Shown piece after piece: positions 57,503 to 64,000 of a stretch of DNA of 64,000 bases. How positions within the stretch are numbered: position 1 is the first letter of the stretch; every line of letters starts with the position of its first letter. Both the position numbers and the translations under genes were made by a program. The stretch lies in assembly GCA_032164245.1 (NCBI GenBank), contig JAVMKO010000002.1, forward strand, positions 182,596,920-182,660,919, read 5' to 3'. This stretch comes from Sternotherus odoratus (lineage: Eukaryota > Chordata > Testudines > Kinosternidae). Under the pieces are notes generated by a model, which saw only the letters and a list, made by a program, of their open reading frames with translations, was not told the origin of the DNA and made no database searches.

Positions 57503-59119
57503 TTTATGTGTTCGTATAACAAGTGACAAAATGGGGTCTTATTTGGGACCTGAAGTCACTACCAGAATGACTTATCATTACATCCCTCACGTTCAGCTTC
57601 CTTGGAATTCTTAGATACTGGTCACTGAAAAGGGCAGGATACTAGACTTATCTAATGTGCATCTGTGTTACATCTAACTCAGACCAAAACTAAAAGTCAA
57701 TCACTTTCATAAGCACTAAACTGAAAAAAAAAATTAAAAAGCCCCAAAATGTTGGCAGCAACCCTACTCTGCAACCCCTTCTGTTCTCATGAAGCAGAAC
57801 CTGAAACATCATTCTCATCAGTGCTCTGCTACATTTTCCATTGTAACTCTTCTGTGGTGTACTGACATGTATACCTCCTATTTCTCTTGTTAACAGTGAG
57901 ACCACTAAAAACAGACTCCCAGCATTAGATATTTAAAGCCCCGCCTATATGACATGAAAATTGGTGCAAAATTCATCTAAGGTATAGTAAAAAGTGATAC
58001 TTGCCCTTCAGCTTTGCCTATAGATGCTACAGTATATTTCACAGTAGCCTTTAAGCCATCCTAAATTGTCTGCATTTGTTCAGTGAATTCAAATATATAT
58101 CTACCATTCTACATGATTAACTATGAAACAGGGGCTCATCAGTTTATTGTACATTTTTGCTAAAATGAGGCTTGTAATTCAATTATGTATTCATTGGGGG
58201 CGAAAATGGACTATGTTCCAACCAGCAGCCCCCACTGTCCACATGTGCATTCTCAGATCAAACAGTTATAATAATTCCTTGTTAAATTCATCATTTTCCA
58301 TTAGACGAGCAACTGTGACTGGTAAAAGGTAATGGTTACAGTGTGTTACACAATTAATACAGTGTGAAATGAACTCAAATATGTTTTCTAAAGCTGATTT
58401 TTAATGGAAAGGAATTATTTAGATACTGAATATGAAACGCGTACCCAAATGTGGGAGCTGCTGAATGCTTTTACCAAACTGACAGTGCACCCATTCGCTG
58501 AAAACCTTCTGCTCCCATCAAAATTAGACTCTTGTCAAAATCTGGCAAGCAGACTGTCAAATATATTCTTTAGGCCCATGAAAAAGAGTATTTGTATTTA
58601 AGGGGAAATCATTTAAAATTGTACTGATGTACATAACGGATGGAAATGTTTTCAGCCTCCATAATGATTTCTGCTCCTAAAATGCACTAAAGAATTCAGA
58701 TAATCACTGGAGTAAGCTAGGTGACAGACAACAAGTTTAGTATGAGTGGAGTGCATGCAGAAAACAAAATGACATAGCTCTGAAAAAAAACAAAACAGAA
58801 GAACCATGAGTGAGTAGTTTACTGTGTTTTCTGCATGATATGTGCCAAATTACCCAAGTATAACTCAAGTAGTCAGTGAATCACAGTATCCAACCGTTCA
58901 TAGATACAGAAGTTGCTTATCAATTCATGCAGCTTCTGTCTGTCATAATAAATAAAGATAGCAGGTCTGGTAGCAGATATCTGATCTGAAAAAAGAGTTC
59001 CATCAGCCCTTTCATGTAATATAGCATTTTTCCTACTTATAGGCTAACTGCAACACTATGAAATTTAAAGCTATGGGGCCATTTAATTCCACATCTTCGC
59101 AGTGAAACACTGTGGGAAG
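57503..59119. other. No gene or recognised repeat
   Basis: AT-rich unique DNA; nothing to annotate. Confidence 0.55.
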
Positions 59120-59880
59120 CAGACGTGAAAGTAAGCCAGTAGGGCCCGGTACTCCCTACCGGTAAAAAAAGGTGCAGCAGCGTACTGGCAAATAAGTGGA
59201 GCATTCAGTTACTTTCACTTTCAGCTGCATAACAATCACTTTAAACTCAAAGCTCAGGGTCACATGTTTCTTGTTTCTCTTCCTCTCCTCCTCCAGCCAG
59301 GCTGCCGACTGCTAGACTCTGCATTCCCTCCCCGCCCCTCCCCCCTCCCCCCCACTCATCAGGGAGTGCAGCGGTTCCCCTCTAGCTTGTAGCAGGAAGA
59401 GGGGACTGGCTGAGAGAGAAGCCTCCCCAGGTAGCCTGCTTGCATAGGAACAGTTTAAACATAGCTGTTTATCAGGGGTAGGATCAGGGGCTATTTCTGG
59501 CATGTCCCTTAATTTCACTCACAGTTGGAGGGGGCGGGGTTTAGACCAAGGCAGCAGCAGAATAGAATAGGCATTTGCACAGCTTAAATGCAGAGCAAAT
59601 AAAAGCCAGTGGAAGGGGAAAAGTCACTGTCACATTGGTCTCTCTCCTCCCTCCTCCTCTAGTCAGATGCCTGCAGACAGGGCTAGGCTCTGTGCTTTCC
59701 CCAACCCCCGCACTCAGCAGGGGCTGTAACACCTCCCCTCTAGCTTGCAACAGGGAGCTGGGGACTGGCCACTGGTGTGTCCCCTGCACACCTGTGGATT
59801 AATCTCCCTTCCAGGCACTTAAAAGTGTGCAGGGGACACACCAATGGGTGGCTATTAGCAGGGGAAGGCAGGGGTGAAAG
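59120..59880. repeat. GC-rich compound repeat with an internal duplication
   Basis: The block starts with GGGCCCGGTACTCCCTACCGG and GCAGCGTACTGGC, which look like a known turtle repeat. Segment 59283-59410 and segment 59645-59768 are diverged copies. Both have CTCCTCC..., CCCGC or CCCCGC, ACTCA.CAG, CCCCTCTAGCTTG and GGGGACTGGC in the same order, offset by about 360 bp. The block ends with the perfect hairpin at 59773-59843. Class unknown. Confidence 0.6.
59773..59843. repeat. Perfect 19-bp hairpin
   Basis: TGGTGTGTCCCCTGCACAC (59773-59791) is the exact reverse complement of 59825-59843, with a 33-nt loop. Similarity goes on outward with single mismatches (GCCAC opposite GTGGC). Confidence 0.9.
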
Positions 59881-60283
59881 AAGGACAACTAGAATAGCTT
59901 GCATTTTCAGTTTTCAGTCCCTTCTCTGTGTATCAGAAAACAGTGCTCCTTACTTCCCATAATCACCCCTCCCATAAAATCATCCTTTTCTGAGAACCCC
60001 CACAAAGGCCGAACTCCACAGTACTCTTTCCCAGAAATAACTGTCGAGTGATAACTGCACTTTTTCCAAAAAGGCTCCAAGTTCATCATGATACTATATC
60101 CCCAAGATACCCACCTCCCATCAGGTTCTCTAAATTTCATAACCCTTCTTGTTCAAAGTCTCCAGACACATCAGGGTCTTTTCTGCTACCTCTATCCCAT
60201 CAAAATGCACCTAACTGATAACCCCACTTAACAGGTTTCCATTACATTTCCAACAGATTCCCAGCAATATACTCACCTATGAC

Positions 60284-60975
60284 TAGGTTCCTACCTAATT
60301 CATGGTCAATTGCACAGTCATAGAATTTTAAAAATCATAAATTTCATGATTTCAGCTTTTTAAAATTCCATAGTGTTGTAATTGTAGGGGTCCTGACCCA
60401 AAAAGAAGTTGTGGGCGCGGGGTGTCACAAGATTATTGTAGGGGAGATTGTGGTACTGGGCAGCTGAAAAGCGGCGACTGCTGGCTGGGAGCCCAGCTCT
60501 GAAGGCAGAGCTGCCACCAACAGCAGCACAGAAGTAGGGATGGTATGGCATGGTATTACCAACCCTTACTTCTACGCTGTTGCCTGCAGCGCTGGGCCCT
60601 CAGTCAGCAGCCACTTCTCTCCGGCCACCCAGTTCCGAAGTCAGCATCACAGAAGTAGTTGTGGCATGGTATGGTATTGCCACCCTTACTTCTGTGCTGC
60701 TGCTGGGGAGCCGCCATGTTCAGAGCCGAGCGCCCAGCCATCCAGCTCTGAAGGCAATGTAGAAGTAAGGGTGGCAATACTGCAACCCCCGCTAAAATAA
60801 CATTGTGACACCCCCTGCAACTCTTTCTTGTGTCAGGACCCCCAATTTGAGAAACACTAGTCTCCCCTGTTCAATCTGTATAGTGTAAGGTAAAAGCACA
60901 CAAAAGTCAAGGGGGAAGACCAGATTTCACAGTCTGTGACACATTTTTCATGGTTCTGCATTTGATAGGGCCCTA
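60284..60975. mobile_element. hAT-type MITE, full length, with perfect 8-bp duplication
   Basis: The ends are TAGGTTCCTACC (left, decayed) and TAGGGCCCTA (right). The element is flanked by CCTATGAC at 60276-60283 and 60976-60983. It is 692 bp. The outer parts hold AAATCATAAATTTCATGATTTC at the left and GATTTCACAGTCTGTGAC at the right. The inside is a GC-rich set of inverted duplications (GAAGTAAGGGTGGCAATAC against GGTATTGCCACCCTTACTTC). I recognise it as a very common turtle repeat. It encodes no transposase. A partial copy lies at 15478-15632. Confidence 0.93.
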
Positions 60976-61089
60976 CCTATGACAGTCTTGATTCAAATAC
61001 ATTCTCAACACCGACTTCTGTTGTGAGACCAAACCAATCCTTTGAGTAGGATGGATGGCAGTCGGGAGTAGCAGCCATTATGTAGCTAA

Positions 61090-61160
61090 GCAGAAGTCTA
61101 CTGACTTCAGTGTAAGTCTTGTCGCTGACTTCAATGGGCTTGAGGTCATGCCCTACAGGT
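61090..61160. repeat. Short palindromic repeat
   Basis: CTACTGACTTCAGTGTAAG and GCTGACTTCAATGGGC: diverged copy of the palindromic family. Confidence 0.45.
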
Positions 61161-61269
61161 ATGCAGTCAGATTTGGGTTCAGATTAGGGATTTGGAAAAA
61201 ACTCAGTGCTTAGTACTGAACTGATATTTTTGTAAGTATTTCCCACAATGTTTAGCATGGAGAGAGATG

Positions 61270-61672
61270 GGAACATAGGACTGAAAGGAACCTCCTGGCC
61301 ACTGAGTCCAGTCTGCTGCTGTCACAGACAGCCCATCATATAATCCCATTCATAAATGTATTCAGCTCCATCTTAAAACCAGTTAGACTTCTTCTCCTCA
61401 CTACTCCTGTTGGAAGACTGTTCCAGAACCTCACTCATCTGATGGTTAGAAAGTTTATTCTAATTTCCAGCCTGAATTTACTCGTGGCTAGTTTATACCC
61501 AGTTATTTTTGTGCCAGCAATGTCCTTTAGCTTAAAAATCTTTTTCTTCCTTCTTGATATTTACCCCTCTATTCATTTATAAAGAGCAATCATATTGCTT
61601 CAACCTTTGCTTTGTAGACTAAACAGCCCAAGCTCTTTTCGTTCTCCTTTACTCTCCTCCTATAGCAGGAAA
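61270..61672 (-). mobile_element. CR1 LINE 3' end fragment
   Basis: On the plus strand: GAACATAGGACTGAAAGGAACC, TTGGAAGACTGTTCCAGAACC, TCTGATGGTTAGAAAG, CCCCTCTATTCATTTATAAAG, GCAATCATATTGC and ACAGCCCAAGCTCTTTTCG. This order is that of the reverse complement of a CR1 3' region, in a subfamily different from those at 11825 and 17512. Confidence 0.85.
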
Positions 61673-62867
61673 GGTGGCCAACTACTGACCCAATAAGAAG
61701 AGTGCAAGTGTTTGCAAGATCTAAATTATTAGGAGTGTAACTGAATGTGATGCAATGTAACATTCACTGGAAAGTGAAATGACAGAGGGTGATGTCTGAT
61801 GCCATATTTGAAAATATACACAGCAGAAAAACACGGTCTCAAGTCAAACACACTGTAACCATTTCAAGATGATGTCCAGTTCAGTTACTTCGAATGATTG
61901 ACAGACAAATAGAATCTGCAGTCAAATCTCTTGTAACCAGCAATTTATTGTCCATATATTATTTTGTGATAGAGCGAGGGCATTGGATAGTTCAAACCTG
62001 CAAAGGAATGATTGGCAATAATGACACTCTTCAATAGCGCCTTTCAAAAACCTCAAAGCAATGTCCAGAACTGTAGATGAAGAAGTTTTGTCATCTCTCA
62101 GAAGAGCAGCTTGTCTTCAAATGGAATATGTGCAACAAAGGAAAGTCTGCAAGGGCCAAATGGTAATAGACCCTTCCACAGCCACATATTGTGGGGCTGG
62201 AGGGGATATGGGGAAATGCAAGGAGCCTATTTTCCCCTTGGGCAGGCCCACATAGGAATGCCCAGTTCCCTCAAGAGAGTAGGGAAGAGGCAGAGCCATC
62301 TCCTGTAGCGTGGGTGGTAACATCAGAGGGAGCAGACTGTACCATCTTAAAAGTTGCAACCTGGGCAGTAGCACTGCATCTTGGGGTGCTTGGAGAGGCA
62401 TTTTTCCTTCCTGAGATACAATCCTTTACAGAGCTTTGCCTGGGATGATAACGCTTCACACTGTCCCTGACTTGGGCCTCTGATTAAAATGCCACAATTT
62501 GGCCCTAACATGAATTATAAACAACAGAAGAGAAAAAGGACCCAGCTCTGCCCAGATACTATAGGAGATGAGCCGGTTTATGATGGCCAGACTGAGGGCA
62601 CATGACGACATTTGGTACTTTATTCATAACAGTTCATAAAATGGAAAGTATGTATATCAACATGTACTGATCTGATTGCATCCTTCGCTATCCACACCCT
62701 TCATATGGCATTTCTCTGACATTATAAACTCCTGGCTGCAGAGACCTGGCCTTTGTGAGGGTTTACAGAGCACCCTGTACAATGGGGTTGGCATCCTGAC
62801 TGTAGCTAGTGAGTGCTACCTGGTATGAATATTCAAGTCCCTGCTGCACCACAGTCTTCCTGCCACT
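61673..62867. other. No gene or recognised repeat
   Basis: Mixed-composition unique DNA. Overlapping open frames at 62061-62459 on both strands have no domain that I know. Confidence 0.5.
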
Positions 62868-62960
62868 CAGGCTCAGATCTTCAAATATATGGAGGTGCCT
62901 CGCTGCCATTGAAATCAATAGGAGTTAGGCACTAAATACCTTTGAGGATCCAGTCCTATC
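62868..62960. repeat. Short palindromic repeat
   Basis: AGATCTTCAAATATATGGAGGTGCC and GTTAGGCACTAAATACC, TTTGAGGATCC, are inverted halves around GCCATTGAAATCAATAGG. Confidence 0.65.
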
Positions 62961-63115
62961 GGCCTCAATTCCCCACCTATAAAGGGAGATAATATCACTT
63001 CCCTACCTCACCAGGGTGTTGTGAGGATAAATACATTAAAGATTGTGAGGCTCTCAGATATGACAGGAATAGGATCCATACAAGTGCCTTAGATAGATAT
63101 TAACACTAATAAAAC
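62961..63115 (+). mobile_element. MIR-like SINE, 3' half
   Basis: GGCCTCAATTCCCCACCTATAAAG, GATAATATCACTTCCCTACC, TCACCAGGGTGTTGTGAGG, ATAAATACATTAAAGATTGTG and GGCTCTCAGATATGAC match the MIR core end and 3' tail in order. The tRNA-like head is missing, replaced by the palindromic repeat at its left. Confidence 0.85.
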
Positions 63116-64000
63116 AATGTAAAGAGTAGCCTCGGGTAGGTTTCTGTCATCCATATATTTGCATTTAAAAGCTTATCAACAAGGAGCAACTCTATTTAAA
63201 ACTAAATGACCTAAAATTAAAGATGGCAATCAAAGAACATTTTTAAAGGTCAAAATCATTGTGTTGATGAAAAGATTAAAATCCTTTGCAGCCATGTGTA
63301 GCTTATTTTAGCCATATGATGCCCATCACAGGGCAGGAGATTGAGGAAATGGCTTTTGTAAAAACAAGGTAAATTGGGACTTCTGTGGTGCCATAATCCA
63401 GGCAATGCTGGTATTTCTAATACACACATGCCAGCAGCAGGAATGCACAGGGCTCTTTCTAATCCATCAGGATTTGGCAGCATGCCCCTGAAAGAGACTA
63501 CAGATCTCCTCCTCCTTTGGAAAATTCCTTCGCTTGTTACTAATGTGAATTGCTAATGTTACTAATAGAATTGGGCCTTTACTGGCACTAACTAGGTCCA
63601 GGAAGAGAGATTTTTCCACCTCAAATTTACGCTCAGAAATCCACTCGAGTACAAAAGCGAAGTTTCTGTCTTTCCCCAAGGCAGACAAAAGAAAAAAATT
63701 GCTGGTTCCCTGGATACGTGACAGTTTCCCCTTTTAGTCAGCAATCAGTGTTCTGCTTAGTCCCTGCATATTTATTTCATTAAACGGTGTGATTGTGGTC
63801 TAAAAAGTGCCACTGTAAAAATGCCAGTTTGGTAATTGTGGCACCATTAAGCCTCCATCTGTGCAGGCCTACGCTGATTTATAGGATTGTTACAGACTGG
63901 GAAGAGCTGGTGTTGTAAATCTGGGTGAAAAGGGGGGAGGATTTGGAAACCAAAAATGAAGAAAAAAAGAGTTCAGGCATGTGGGTGGGAGGACCAGCCC
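63116..64000. other. No gene or recognised repeat
   Basis: AT-rich unique DNA; nothing supported. Confidence 0.5.

Overview
This window looks like non-coding nuclear DNA from a reptile, most likely a turtle. The evidence is the repeat content. There are several 5'-truncated CR1 LINEs of the sauropsid type, ancient MIR-like SINEs, and many hAT- and Harbinger-type non-autonomous DNA transposons. There are also solo LTRs whose sequences I recognise as common in turtle genomes. The species call comes from remembered repeat sequence, not from a search. I found no protein-coding exon, tRNA, rRNA, snRNA or CRISPR array that I can defend. The window reads as a gene desert or a very long intron.

Layout. 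0-6.4 kb: a perfect hairpin, an LTR (927-1991) and a clean solo LTR with a perfect 5-bp target duplication (5597-6376). 6.4-16.2 kb: T-rich MITE-like repeats, a MIR, two minus-strand CR1 3' ends (11.8 and 13.75 kb, the second with a readable reverse-transcriptase fragment), a decayed hAT transposase C-terminus (12.3 kb), and hAT and Harbinger fragments. 17.5-18.7 kb: two CR1 fragments on opposite strands. 20-26 kb: a palindromic repeat, a hAT element with a perfect 8-bp duplication and a 38-bp internal hairpin (22.6-23.2 kb), an LTR carrying a 31-bp tandem repeat (24.0-24.5 kb), and an internally deleted Harbinger relic that still encodes part of a Myb/SANT-like domain (25 kb). 26.7-39.4 kb: two copies of one LTR family in opposite orientation 11.4 kb apart, another LTR with a TATA box (28 kb), two adjacent copies of a GC-rich MITE (30 kb), and a repeat-rich LTR-like block next to a 1.75-kb plus-strand CR1 (33.5-35.9 kb). 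39-49 kb: palindromic short repeats, a solo LTR with a perfect TTAG duplication (41.8 kb), a 33-bp minisatellite, a hAT element with perfect 15-bp inverted ends and 8-bp duplication (44.8 kb), and an exact 39-bp direct repeat 1.1 kb apart (47.1/48.2 kb). 49-64 kb: mostly unique AT-rich DNA with MIR-like SINEs, a duplicated GC-rich module ending in a perfect 19-bp hairpin (59.1-59.9 kb), a full-length hAT element with perfect 8-bp duplication (60.3-61.0 kb) and one more CR1 3' end.

The elements do not form a pathway. They are an insertion history. At least six insertions can be bounded to the base by their target-site duplications (5597, 22596, 38848, 41784, 44786, 60284). I see no new defence, secretion or biosynthetic system. 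The observations most worth following are the 39-bp direct repeat, the inverted LTR pair with a variable internal repeat, and the recurring palindromes centred on CATTGAAGTCAATG. A few CpG-retaining stretches could be conserved non-coding elements.
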